Program-made: the position numbers and the translations under genes
Shown here: in pieces, positions 42,927 through 52,200 of the stretch
Layout of the letters: every line of letters starts with the position of its first letter
Position numbering within the stretch: position 1 is the first letter of the stretch
Origin: JBBIPA01 sp963775935
Lineage (GTDB): Bacteria; Chloroflexota; Dehalococcoidia; GIF9; UBA5629
NCBI GenBank assembly: GCA_963775935.1
Contig: CAVZKR010000003.1
Span: 186,001-250,000, forward strand
Direction of reading: 5' to 3'
DNA: 64,000 nt
The notes under the pieces: generated by a model
What the model was told of the DNA's origin: nothing
Database searches by the model: none
What the model saw: the letters and a program-made list of their open reading frames with translations, nothing else

Positions 42927-44618
42927 ATGAATTTAGCCGAATTGATTTCAGTCGCTCGTGGTGATACACCAGCAGATCTAATGCTGAAAAATGCTCGAAT
43001 AATCAACACCTTTGTCGGTACACATAGAAAAAGGTAATGTAGCCATCTACAAGGGCAAAATCGCTGGCGTAGGGGATTATGCCAAAGCCAAACAGATAAT
43101 CGACCTGAAAGGAAGCTATCTGGCACCAGGATTGATTAACGGGCATACCCATATAGAAAGCTCCATGCTCCACCCTGCCCAGTACGCTCAGGCAGTAGTT
43201 CCCAGAGGTACTTCAACCATAATCACCGATTTGCACGAAATTACCAATGTCGCTGGACTCAAGGGTATGAGATTTGTCATGGATTGGGCACGTAGATTGC
43301 CGCTGGATATGTTCTTCATGGTCCCTTCCTGCGTGCCAGCTACCCACATGGAAACAAGCGGCGCTGAAATCACCGACAGCGATATTAAAAAAGCACTGAG
43401 ATGGCGAAATGTTATTGGGCTTGGGGAGATGATGAACTTCCCAGGCGTTATCAATGGCATAGAACAAGTCCTGAACAAAGTAATGGCTGCACACGATAGA
43501 GTTATTGATGGACATGCTCCTGGAGTAAGCGGCAAACAACTCAACGCTTATATGGCTGCTGGCATACATTCCGACCATGAATCTACTGCACGCAAAGAAG
43601 GCGAGGAAAAACTGAGACGAGGCATGTACCTGATGATAAGAGAAGGGTCGTCGGAGAAAAACCTCGATGAGCTTTTACCTCTGGTAACGGATAAAACATA
43701 TAAAAGATGTCTCTTTGTTGTTGATGACCGTAGTTGCTCTGACCTGCTCCGCGAAGGCGATATCGATGCCGTGGTCAGAAAAGCGATTCAAAGAGGACTT
43801 GATCCGGTCAAGAGCCATACAACTGGCAACTATTAACTCTGCTGAGTATTTCAGACTTATATGACCGAGGCGGCATTGCTCCTGGCTATATAGCCAACCT
43901 GATTACCATTACTGACCTTTCACAAACTGGAGATAAACATGGTTTTCTACAAAGGGAAAACTGGTAGCTCAGAGAAGGCATATCTCTGATACCACCACCA
44001 GAAACATCAGCCACAGAACTCGCTGATACCATGCATATGAAACCATTCGGCATAGAATTACTGAAACTTAAAGCCAAAGGTGAAAATTTCCCAGTTATCG
44101 AGATAGTGCCAGGCCAAATAATTACCAGGAAACGAATGGAAAAGATCAAAACTCAGACAAGGAGTAAGTAGTGACCGACATTGAAGCAGATATCTTGAAG
44201 CTAGTAGTGGTAGAAAGACACAAGGCTACAGGCAACATCGGTCTGGGCATGGTAAAGGGTTTTGGACTTAAGAAGAGGAGCACTGGCTTCATCAATAGCT
44301 CATGATTCTCACAATATCGTGGCAGTGGGCACAAATGATACTGACCTGTTCACCGCAATAAAAGAGGTGGAAAGGCTGCACGGCGGATTGGTGGTTTGTG
44401 CTGATGGCAAGATTTCAGCGGCATTACCATCTACCAATAGCCGGGTTTACTATCACCAGAGCCGTTAAAGAGAGTGGTGGAACAAGTTCGAAAAAATAGA
44501 ACAGGCTGCCGCTGTGACTGGGACATCTTCCCCGGCACCTTTTGCCCTTCTTTCCTTCATCGCCTTGCCGGTAATCCCTGAACTCAGATTGAGCGACCTG
44601 GGATTAGTAGATGTATAG
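42927..44618 (+). pseudogene. ade: Broken adenine deaminase
   Basis: From ATG 42927 (with GAGAGGA upstream) the gene reads MNLAELISVARGDTPADLML, then shifts at about 43010. The longest piece, 43012-43836, has the metal site INGHTHIESS and DLHEI of Ade amidohydrolases. Later frames give RAIQLATINSAEYF, YDRGGIAPGYIANLITI, EGISLIPPPETSATELADT, ERHKATGNIGLGMVKGFGL, AHDSHNIVAVGTND and VKESGGTSSKK. Six or more indels are needed, yet each piece still looks conserved. It converts adenine to hypoxanthine. With hpt it would be a purine salvage pair. Confidence 0.8.
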
Positions 44619-44726
44619 GTTTAAGGGTATCCATGAATCTAGATAACAAAAAAATTAATAATCAGCTTGCAGAGAGAGCTAGACACATAGCAACTGGATG
44701 GGTACTAAGTAAGTAGATTTAGTGAT

Positions 44727-45119
44727 TTAACTTTCTCTTCGCGCTTTGAGTCGCCTGCTTTGCGCCAGAGTTCTGATAGCATCCAATAAATCCTGCCGAC
44801 GACAATCCTTGGTTAAATACCAACTCGCGCCAGCAGTCAGCGCGTCTCCAACATAGTCACCGTATACCGTTAAAAACAGAACCTTGACATCAGGCAATTT
44901 CTCTTTGATTTGTCTCGTTGCCTCGGCACCATCAGCACGGGGCATCTGGGCATCCATTATGATAACATCAGGATTTGTTTCGAGTGCTTTCGTCACCGCA
45001 TCCAGACCATCAACAGCTTTCCCTACAATCTCAATATCGCTATGAGGTGCAAGGAGGCTTTCCAAGCCTTCCCTGACTACTTCATTATCATCAACAATAA
45101 GCACCCTTATCTTGTCCAT
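44727..45119 (-). CDS. Single-domain response regulator (receiver only)
   Basis: This 130-residue receiver domain has the acidic pair DD (10-11), the phospho-acceptor Asp in VIIMDAQMP, Thr in LFLTVYGD and Lys in YLTKDCR. It ends after the last helix without an output domain. It may act by protein contacts or as a phosphate sink. It lies 205 bases after the second regulator gene on the same strand and probably belongs to the same two-component set. Confidence 0.85.
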   Translation of the reverse strand: MDKIRVLIVDDNEVVREGLESLLAPHSDIEIVGKAVDGLDAVTKALETNPDVIIMDAQMPRADGAEATRQIKEKLPDVKVLFLTVYGDYVGDALTAGASWYLTKDCRRQDLLDAIRTLAQSRRLKARRES

Positions 45120-45324
45120 TACACTCCCCTTTTATAAAGATGTTTGATTAATCATGGCAGTAGCAACTCACAAACTTCCATTCCGATATCATTACAATAC
45201 TTAATACTAGTCTATCCCTTAATTCACGAATGTTCATCAGAAAATTGGACGGTTTTGCATCAATCATAAGGATGACAGAAAACTCAGCCTTTTGACCGAT
45301 AACAGATATCATACTTCTGTATGG
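45120..45324. other. Gap between regulator genes
   Basis: About 205 bases between the NarL-type regulator and the receiver-only gene. No small gene, promoter or terminator was recognised with confidence. Confidence 0.3.
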
Positions 45325-45582
45325 CTAAATTTTAATAATACCCTTCTTAATCGCCTGCATAACAGCCTCAGTACGATCCTTGGCATTCAATTTTTGGAAG
45401 ATACTGCTTATATGCGTTTTTACTGTGCTATCGGTGATATGAAGCTGAGCAGCAATCTCTTTATTAGCATCACCTTTCGCCATAAGCGCTAACACTTCAA
45501 TCTCACGTTCAGAAAGCACCTCCGCCGGAGCCTGTGCCTGTCTGGAAAGTTCAGCAAAACGATCAAGTATCTTCGATGCCAC
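45325..45582 (-). CDS. C-terminal half of a NarL-type response regulator (LuxR helix-turn-helix)
   Basis: This 85-residue frame carries VLSEREIEVLALMAKGDANKEIAAQL and STVKTHISSIFQKLNAKDRTEAVMQA, a complete LuxR-type DNA-binding domain. It is continuous with the receiver domain at 45489-45974 if one base is removed from a run of five C at 45603-45607. It should be read as part of one protein of about 215 residues. On its own it has no good start. Confidence 0.8.
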   Translation of the reverse strand: MASKILDRFAELSRQAQAPAEVLSEREIEVLALMAKGDANKEIAAQLHITDSTVKTHISSIFQKLNAKDRTEAVMQAIKKGIIKI

Positions 45583-45974
45583 GACAGGCTGAATAAGGGA
45601 TTCCCCCGGTGAACAGCTCGTATAGCCTTAAATAAGTCCTCCCTGGGAGCATCTTTAAGGAGATATGCCCGTGCACCGACTTCAATTCCTTTGAAAATGA
45701 ATTCGTCGTCGCTATAGGTAGTCAAGATTATGAACCTGGTAGCTGGTGCGTCCGCTGATATTTGGCGTATCGCTTCAACACCGTCTAATTCAGGCATTCG
45801 GAGGTCCATGAGCACTATATCCGGTTTAAGCTCCTTGGTTCTGCTCACTGCCTCAATACCATTGGTAGCCTCACCGACTACTTTAAAGTCTGGCTCCCGT
45901 TTAATCATTGAAATCAGTCCTTCGCGAACTACTGGATGGTCATCAGCAATAAGAATTTTTATAGGTTCCGCCAT
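45489..45974 (-). CDS. N-terminal (receiver) half of a NarL-type response regulator, frameshifted
   Basis: The receiver domain occupies about 122 residues, with DD near residue 10, the phospho-acceptor in VLMDLRMP, Thr in IILTTYSD and Lys in YLLKDAP. After AIRAVHRG the reading frame is lost (the tail NPLFSLSWHRRYLIV is out of frame). A single-base change in the homopolymer at 45603-45607 restores ESLIQPVVASKILDRF and leads into the HTH frame. It lies just after the sensor kinase and is its likely partner. Confidence 0.82.
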   Translation of the reverse strand: MAEPIKILIADDHPVVREGLISMIKREPDFKVVGEATNGIEAVSRTKELKPDIVLMDLRMPELDGVEAIRQISADAPATRFIILTTYSDDEFIFKGIEVGARAYLLKDAPREDLFKAIRAVHRGNPLFSLSWHRRYLIVLLNFPDRHRLRRRCFLNVRLKC

Positions 45975-45982
45975 TTTGCCTC

Positions 45983-46798
45983 CTACATCGCAGGTATAAC
46001 AACACGTATAATTGTGCCCTCCCCCCCCTCACTCTGCACTTCGAATGTTCCACCAAGATTACGAGCACGCTCTTGCATACTTATTAATCCAAAGCGTCGA
46101 TGCTCCACTTGGCCTTCGTCTTTTTTATTATCTGTATTAAATCCCACCCCATTATCCCTGATTGTTAAAAGCACATTCGATTGATCAAAAATCAACTCTA
46201 CCTTCACTTCATTAGCTTGAGCATGTTTTCTGATATTAGCCAGAGACTCCTGGCAAATGCGAAGGAGGGCGGTCTCGATATCAAGCGGCAATTCTCTAGT
46301 GGTATCAGAAACATCAAAACGAGCCTTAATATTACTGCTTTGGGCAAATCTCGCCACCTCTTGTCTCAGAGCTTCCACCAGGGAGAGACGTTCCAAAGCC
46401 TGCGGTCGAAGGTCCCATACTGAACGCCTGGCTTCATTTAGACTTCCTCGAGCCAGGCTACTTGCCTTATTCAGATGCTGCAACACCTCCGAATTACCAT
46501 CACCCAATGCCTGCTCTGCTGCTTCAAGCTGCAAAATGATGCCAGTAAATCCCTGAGCTAATGTATCATGAATCTCTCTTGCCATACGATTTCGTTCTTC
46601 CATAACCGCCATTTGGCTGGTTTCCTGGTAAAGTCGAGCATTCTCAATAGCTATCGCAACTTGGTCCGCCAGCGTCTGTGCCGTGAACAAGTCAGATTCA
46701 TTAAAAGCATCGAGCTCGTTGCTTTCAATATCCAGCACACCAAGAATTTTGTCTTTAACTCTTATGGCAACAGCTAGCTCGGATTTTGTTCCGCTCAA
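45983..46798 (-). CDS. Kinase half of a sensor histidine kinase (end of GAF, HisKA_3, HATPase)
   Basis: This 271-residue frame starts inside a GAF domain (SELAVAIRVKDKILGVLDIESN...LADQVAIAIENARLYQ), followed by MEERNRMAREIHDTLAQGFTG with the phospho-acceptor His, then an HATPase domain with TIRDNGVGFN and GLISMQERARNLGGTFEV. It is the continuation of the protein at 46795-48111, separated by one missing base near 46797. It has no independent start of good quality. Confidence 0.82.
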   Translation of the reverse strand: MSGTKSELAVAIRVKDKILGVLDIESNELDAFNESDLFTAQTLADQVAIAIENARLYQETSQMAVMEERNRMAREIHDTLAQGFTGIILQLEAAEQALGDGNSEVLQHLNKASSLARGSLNEARRSVWDLRPQALERLSLVEALRQEVARFAQSSNIKARFDVSDTTRELPLDIETALLRICQESLANIRKHAQANEVKVELIFDQSNVLLTIRDNGVGFNTDNKKDEGQVEHRRFGLISMQERARNLGGTFEVQSEGGEGTIIRVVIPAM

Positions 46799-48111
46799 TT
46801 CTTCAATGAACGATACTTGGGTTCGTTACTCACATCATTGACGAAAAGGGGTTCACCCGTCTGGGCTACCCATGCCACTATACCTTCCTCGCCCATTTCC
46901 AGAGGTACTTCCAACGGAATAACTCCTTTATAGCCACTAAGACAAATAGCTTTGAGGATCAGCTTGCCAGAGCTTGGCTCGAATAGAAAAATATTGACAT
47001 TGTGATAATTAAAAGTCTCTCGAAGCAGATTAGCTACATATGGCAGCAGCTCGTCGAGGTTTATAATTGAACTGATTTTACGACTGATCTCATTGATAGT
47101 ACGCAATTGCTCTGCGCGTTGATGCTCTTGTTTGGTACGTTCCTTAACCTTTTGCTCCAGGTTAGAATAGGATTCTTTTAAGGCACTGGTCATAGTATTG
47201 AACTGCGCAGCTAGTTGTTCGATCTCATCGCCAGTTTTTACCCGAATTTTATAGTCCAGATCACCTTGCGCTATAGTCGCAGTACCTTTAATAAGTGCCA
47301 CAATCGGCTGAGTAATTGTCCTTGCTATGAACGAAGATAATGAAGCGATAATAACAAGCATACAAATAATGATGATGATAAACGTCCACTGTGCTAAGTC
47401 CATCTGTCGCTCAATGTAACGCGTAATTGCGGTAACAGCAGCAGTTATCTTGCTTTCTGTTTCCTCAGCAGGTCTGGAAAATTCATCGATATAGGTCGTA
47501 GCAGTTACTATGAGCGACTTGGCGCCTACTGGAAGACTATATAAATACCTTTCCCTGATATTTCCAGCATTATCCTCCATGTCATAGTAACCGGCAGCAT
47601 CCCCAGCCAGGCTGCTCTTTAATAGAGTATACAACTCAGGTATGCCACTCGATAACTGCTCTATTTTTGCTCCCACCATCTCAGGATTTTCATGAAAATA
47701 GATGACCCCTTTTTCATCATAGACCAAGGTATTGCCAGTTTGACCAACAGGTTGTACTGCAATTCTTTTCAACTGTGCATCTTCAATGAGTTGAGACGCG
47801 TTTAACTCTGAACGTTGTTCGATATATAATTGCACCTCCCGGGCAACAACCATCGCCTGCAACTGTATTATTCTTCTGCCAGAATCTTCCAGGGCGGCAA
47901 TGCTTTCAGCTACGGCGCTTTCTCCCAAACTAATACTATTTTGCCTGGCAGTAGTTCCCACTATGCCCATATTACGAATGGCAAAAATACTTATAATACC
48001 GACAGCAACGAGAGAAACCGCCAGAAATGAAATCAGAATTTTTGTCCTGATGCCATGTTTGACTTTCAGAGTATTACCACTCCGTATAGGCTGTGACATT
48101 ACAGCTAGCAT
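46795..48111 (-). CDS. Sensor half of a histidine kinase (extracytoplasmic sensor, HAMP, GAF), frameshifted
   Basis: This 438-residue frame has a membrane helix at residues 24-47, an extracytoplasmic Cache-like domain to about 235 (VYDEKGVIYFHENPEMVGAKI; GAKSLIVTATTYIDEF), a second membrane helix, a HAMP domain (ITQPIVALIKGTATIAQGDLDYKI), a coiled coil and most of a GAF domain (HNVNIFLFEPSSGKLILKA). It ends at KYRSLKN-stop; one inserted base gives KELSGTKSEL and joins the kinase frame. The whole would be about 708 residues. Confidence 0.8.
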   Translation of the reverse strand: MLAVMSQPIRSGNTLKVKHGIRTKILISFLAVSLVAVGIISIFAIRNMGIVGTTARQNSISLGESAVAESIAALEDSGRRIIQLQAMVVAREVQLYIEQRSELNASQLIEDAQLKRIAVQPVGQTGNTLVYDEKGVIYFHENPEMVGAKIEQLSSGIPELYTLLKSSLAGDAAGYYDMEDNAGNIRERYLYSLPVGAKSLIVTATTYIDEFSRPAEETESKITAAVTAITRYIERQMDLAQWTFIIIIICMLVIIASLSSFIARTITQPIVALIKGTATIAQGDLDYKIRVKTGDEIEQLAAQFNTMTSALKESYSNLEQKVKERTKQEHQRAEQLRTINEISRKISSIINLDELLPYVANLLRETFNYHNVNIFLFEPSSGKLILKAICLSGYKGVIPLEVPLEMGEEGIVAWVAQTGEPLFVNDVSNEPKYRSLKN

Positions 48112-48296
48112 GCCCCCTTAATGACATGATAAGCTTCTTTTTAAGCTTTGTAAAACTGTTTGCTTGGATTATTAAAAATACAGTTTGGAGGAGAAACAAT
48201 CTGCCTTCTCACTTCTGCATATGCCCTCAACCACTTAACTGCGTAAAAGCTTCAGCCAGTCTGCATTAGCCTAAGCTCTATTTTTGTGAAAACCTA

Positions 48297-49607
48297 TCAC
48301 AATAATTTTGCCTGCAAAGTATTGAGAAGGTCATTTATGGGTATTCTGATTTGAGTCATGCTATCACGCTCTCGAATAGTGACCTGATTATCTTCGAGAG
48401 ATTGAAAATCGATGGTAACGCAAAAAGGAGTCCCGATTTCATCCTGACGACGGTATCGTCGTCCTATACTCTGCGAATCATCGTACTGTGTCATAAAATA
48501 TCGACGTACTTCATTATGGATTCCCCTGGCTAACGGTACTAACTTCTCATTCCTGCTCAAAGGTAATATGGCAATTTTAATCGGCGCCAAATCTGGTTTA
48601 ATGTGTAACACTGTCCTTGACTCACCCCGGACAGTTTCTTCATCATAACCATCAATAATGATTGTAAGCACTGTTCGGTCAACACCACCCGAGGGCTCTA
48701 TTACATATGGGATATAACGTTCACCAGCTTCTTCGTCAAAGTAAGTTAAGTCATTGCCGCTATGTTTAGCATGTTGATTAAGGTCAAAATCTGCGCGATT
48801 AGCAACTCCCTCTATTTCCGACCAGCCTATAGGAAACAGGTATTCTATATCAGTGCAGCTTTTCGCATAATGGGCTAACTCATTTTTGCTATGCTGGCGA
48901 AGGCGCAAATTCTCTTTCTTGATCCCAAGACTAATAAACCAGTCAAAACGTTCGTTAACCCAATAGTTAAACCACTTCTCATCAGTGCCCGGTTTAACGA
49001 AGTATTCCAGTTCCATCTGTTCGAATTCTCTAGTTCTGAAAATGAAGTTGCCTGTTGTAATTTCATTTCGGAATGATTTACCTGTCTGGGCAATTCCTAA
49101 CGGTAATTTCTTTCGCGAAGTCGATATAATGTTATCAAAGTTAACGAAGATGCCCTGGGCTGTCTCCGGGCGCAGATAGATAACACTGGCTGCATCTTCA
49201 ACTGGCCCCATGAAAGTCTTAAACATCAAATTAAACATCCTCGGGTCGGTCAGCTCCCCGCCACAACTGGGACACTGCCTGCTCTGTAAATCAGTAGCTC
49301 TCCACCGTAAGCGACAATTTTTACAATCAACTAACGGGTCGGAGAAACCTTCCACGTGACCACTGGCTACCCAAGCCTGAGGATGCATCATGATACTGGT
49401 ATCGATACCTACGACATCATCCCTTTGCCGAACCACAGCTCGCCACCATGCGTCCTTGACATTGCGCTTCAATTCCACTCCCAGAGGGCCATAATCCCAG
49501 CAACTCTCTAATCCACCGTATATCTCACTGCTGGGGAATATAAAGCCTCGTCTCTTGCAGAGCGAAACTATTTTTTCCATAGTTACCTTGTTTACCTCGT
49601 CAGGCAT
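48297..49607 (-). CDS. glyS: Glycyl-tRNA synthetase (single-chain, class II)
   Basis: This 436-residue enzyme is the archaeal/eukaryotic-like dimeric GlyRS found in many bacteria: EKIVSLCKRRGFIFPSSEIYGGLESCWDYGPLGVELKRN (motif 1 region), FRNEITTGNFIFRTREFEQMELEYF (motif 2) and GVDRTVLTIIIDG (motif 3). A zinc-binding pair CKNC...CPSCGG lies near 130-150. ATG at 49607 is chosen since GGAGG lies six bases upstream; an upstream in-frame start has none. It charges tRNA-Gly. Confidence 0.95.
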   Translation of the reverse strand: MPDEVNKVTMEKIVSLCKRRGFIFPSSEIYGGLESCWDYGPLGVELKRNVKDAWWRAVVRQRDDVVGIDTSIMMHPQAWVASGHVEGFSDPLVDCKNCRLRWRATDLQSRQCPSCGGELTDPRMFNLMFKTFMGPVEDAASVIYLRPETAQGIFVNFDNIISTSRKKLPLGIAQTGKSFRNEITTGNFIFRTREFEQMELEYFVKPGTDEKWFNYWVNERFDWFISLGIKKENLRLRQHSKNELAHYAKSCTDIEYLFPIGWSEIEGVANRADFDLNQHAKHSGNDLTYFDEEAGERYIPYVIEPSGGVDRTVLTIIIDGYDEETVRGESRTVLHIKPDLAPIKIAILPLSRNEKLVPLARGIHNEVRRYFMTQYDDSQSIGRRYRRQDEIGTPFCVTIDFQSLEDNQVTIRERDSMTQIRIPINDLLNTLQAKLL

Positions 49608-49739
49608 GGAACCTCCTTTTGAATTTTTCAAGCTTATCAACTTTGCCACATAGTGTCAAAGAATCATTACGGTATTGTAGTATCAATAGATAAATATCAA
49701 CAGCCACTATATAATTGAATAGGAGATATAAACAGCACA

Positions 49740-51269
49740 GTGTTAAAATTAAGATGGCTGAGAATAGCACTAGTACTAATCTCAGTAACTTTGCTTTCCA
49801 GCGGCTGCATCATCCAGCCGCCAGTTGAGCCATCTATTTCTACTCCACCACCCACACTTACGCCACCGTTACTACTTCCACAACCATCATCGCAAGACAC
49901 TACACCACCTGAGATACGAATTTCCAGTTCTGTGAAGGAATCAATAAATGAGAACGAGATCACTTTCAAATGGACAGGCAATGATGATAAGACTCCTGCT
50001 GAAAAACTAGTTTTTTTCTATTACCTTAATAACTACGATACTGATTACTCCCCCTTTACCATCGAGACATCAAAGACCTACCGGAATATACCCGTTGGTT
50101 CCTATGTATTTTATATTAAATCACAGGACGAAGCTGGTAATAGTAGCTCTGCTTCAACAACCGTTCAGATAACCGTAGCTATCGTACCACCCAAAGAAAA
50201 AGATATTCAGCCTCCTATTACCAGCAGCTTGTTAATCCTGTCAAGCAGCGAAGTTAATCGTATCGCTGTGAGCAGCTATGGCAACGTTGTCTATGCTCTC
50301 GACTCTATCAATGCCAGGTTTTACAAATCAGAACACGGCGGCTTTGGATGGACAAATATTTCCAGTGGTATCCCCGGAGCAGCTACATGGGATGTACTGG
50401 CGATAGCTCCCGATGACCACAATATAATCGCCATATCGACCGACGCTGGTAAAGAAGTATACCTCTCGGTTGATGGTGGCTCGAATTTTTTTATTACCCA
50501 GTTAGCCAGCAGGCTCAATGCCGGAGAGAAGATAAAATGCGTAGCTATCTCACCCGGTTACGGCAACAACACCCATGAGATAATTGTGGGTACCTCTACA
50601 AATACTGGCAACGGCAGGGTCTTGAACAACAAAATAAGCCGCTTCCCTGGCGGATGGCAGGATTGCAGCACCGGTGCACAAGGTTGGCTACATGCAACAT
50701 CTGGCCTTGATGTCTTTGCCATCAGGTATTCACCGAGTTTCCCTTCAGATGGAACAGTATTAGCAATTGTAGCAAGTGGTCCAACCTCAGCTACCGGCGA
50801 TACACTTTTATATATCGGCATCAGAGACCTGTCCGCAAATAGCATCATCTGGAACAACTTTTCAGGTTACCCAGTGGAAATATGCCAGCAGGGGCAGGAT
50901 ACTCCAGGAACCCCATTAACCTATGCCGACTTAGCCTTACCTGCTGACTACCTGGGAGGTACTATCTCACAACGACATGTTTACGCCTGCTGGACCGATA
51001 ATCCTTCCGGAGTAGTCACGGCTGGCAATCCTAACGATGATGTATATCGTCTCGACGACATCATTTGCTATCGTCTTCAGATGCGTCCAGATATAATCGG
51101 CAATCTGGCACACTATGGGACATTCAGCCGCGGCAAACTTCTGGCAGGAGCACTGAAATTTGAGATGAAACCATCTGGGCCAGAGTATACAGGTATATTG
51201 CACATTAAATCCCATGTCTGCGTCCCCCACCTGGCAACAAAGCCAAAAACCACCCACCGGTACTCATAA
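49740..51269 (+). CDS. Third Asp-box propeller paralogue, lipoprotein, truncated
   Basis: This 509-residue frame starts with a lipoprotein signal (LLSSGC lipobox), a Pro/Thr-rich linker, an Ig-like domain (DTTPPEIRISSSVKESINENEITFKWTGNDD) and then the propeller start (SSSEVNRIAVSSYGNVVYALDS, FYKSEHGGFGWTNI, LSVDGGSNFF). It shares YLGGTISQRHVYACWTDNPSG-like patterns with the other two. The final residues after about 51215 are out of frame. GTG start with AGGAGAT upstream. Unlike the paralogues it has no terminal membrane helix, and no riboswitch precedes it. Confidence 0.75.
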   Translation: MLKLRWLRIALVLISVTLLSSGCIIQPPVEPSISTPPPTLTPPLLLPQPSSQDTTPPEIRISSSVKESINENEITFKWTGNDDKTPAEKLVFFYYLNNYDTDYSPFTIETSKTYRNIPVGSYVFYIKSQDEAGNSSSASTTVQITVAIVPPKEKDIQPPITSSLLILSSSEVNRIAVSSYGNVVYALDSINARFYKSEHGGFGWTNISSGIPGAATWDVLAIAPDDHNIIAISTDAGKEVYLSVDGGSNFFITQLASRLNAGEKIKCVAISPGYGNNTHEIIVGTSTNTGNGRVLNNKISRFPGGWQDCSTGAQGWLHATSGLDVFAIRYSPSFPSDGTVLAIVASGPTSATGDTLLYIGIRDLSANSIIWNNFSGYPVEICQQGQDTPGTPLTYADLALPADYLGGTISQRHVYACWTDNPSGVVTAGNPNDDVYRLDDIICYRLQMRPDIIGNLAHYGTFSRGKLLAGALKFEMKPSGPEYTGILHIKSHVCVPHLATKPKTTHRYS

Positions 51270-51414
51270 TGCTCAAGTTGCATGGTCTCCCGATGGCAAA
51301 ATAGCTTACTGCGGTACCAGCACTGTTGGCGGTGCTGCTCACGACCAGAGCTCATTCTCCAGGAGCACTGATAACAGCTTCACCTGGAATCAGATAGGCT
51401 TGATTGATAACTAG
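51214..51414 (+). pseudogene. Displaced 3' piece of the third propeller gene
   Basis: The frame restores homology to the paralogues with QKPPTGTHNAQVAWSPDGKIAYCGTS and DQSSFSRSTDNSFTWNQIGLIDN, followed by a stop. The corresponding part of the paralogues goes on for another 300 or more residues, so the gene is cut as well as frameshifted. Confidence 0.65.
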
Positions 51415-51464
51415 CTACTACTATTGACACCTACTACTTCTTTTATCCATAATGGTTGTCTGCG

Positions 51465-52160
51465 ATGATAAAAGCAGTCTTTTTTGATTTTTTCAACACC
51501 CTTGCCTACTACCAGCCACCTCGAGAACAGGCATACATCGATATTTGTAGAGAGCATGGTATAAAGCTGGAAGAGAAGGCACTTACCAAATCACTCCCGC
51601 TCGCTGACCAATTCTGGCGCGATGAAAACCGTCATAGTCCTATAGATAGTAAAACAGCAGAGGAGAAATTTAGCTTCTGGATTGAGTACGTGATTCGAGC
51701 AGTACAAGGAGCCGGCGCTGACATCAGCCGGGATATAGCACACGAAATATTGTCTACAATGCAGCAGGCGAAATACGAATTCAGAGCTTATCCCGATGTC
51801 ATCGACACCTTGAAAATGCTAAAAGAGCATAAATTGACCTTAGGCTTAATATCTAATGTCGGCAAGGACCTCCAAAAGACATTTAATGATTTGGGTCTAC
51901 AGCCTTATCTTGATTACTATATAACTTCTCATGAAGTGGGCTGTGATAAACCTCAGCCAGGAATATTCCAGGCAGCGCTGCAGAAAGCCAAGGTAAAACC
52001 AGACGAAGCAATATACATAGGTGACCAGTATGAATTAGACATCGTCGGCGCCCATGGTGTGGGGATGAAAGCTATCCTCATTGACCGAAAGAGCTGGTTT
52101 CCTGATATAACCGATTGTCCTCGAATCCAAACTCTTGACGAAATCGCACACTATATCTAA
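51465..52160 (+). CDS. HAD superfamily hydrolase
   Basis: This protein of about 231 residues has HAD motif I as FFDFFNTLAYY, where the first catalytic Asp is present but the second acidic residue is replaced by Phe (DxFxT), as in haloacid dehalogenase-like members. Motif II is LGLISNVGKD, the Lys is in GCDKPQPGIF and motif IV is YIGDQYELDIVGA. A phosphatase or dehalogenase activity on a small molecule is expected. I prefer the ATG at 51465 to the TTG at 51456. Confidence 0.88.
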   Translation: MIKAVFFDFFNTLAYYQPPREQAYIDICREHGIKLEEKALTKSLPLADQFWRDENRHSPIDSKTAEEKFSFWIEYVIRAVQGAGADISRDIAHEILSTMQQAKYEFRAYPDVIDTLKMLKEHKLTLGLISNVGKDLQKTFNDLGLQPYLDYYITSHEVGCDKPQPGIFQAALQKAKVKPDEAIYIGDQYELDIVGAHGVGMKAILIDRKSWFPDITDCPRIQTLDEIAHYI

Positions 52161-52200
52161 CATACCTTTGTAAATACATCACAGGGATAGTGTTATCACG

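Noticed and set aside
44633..44716. A 27-codon frame after ade (MNLDNKKINNQLAERARHIA...)
   Set aside because: It looks like the start of a gene but stops at once, has no clear ribosome binding site and no recognised family. It could be another broken remnant; not listed.
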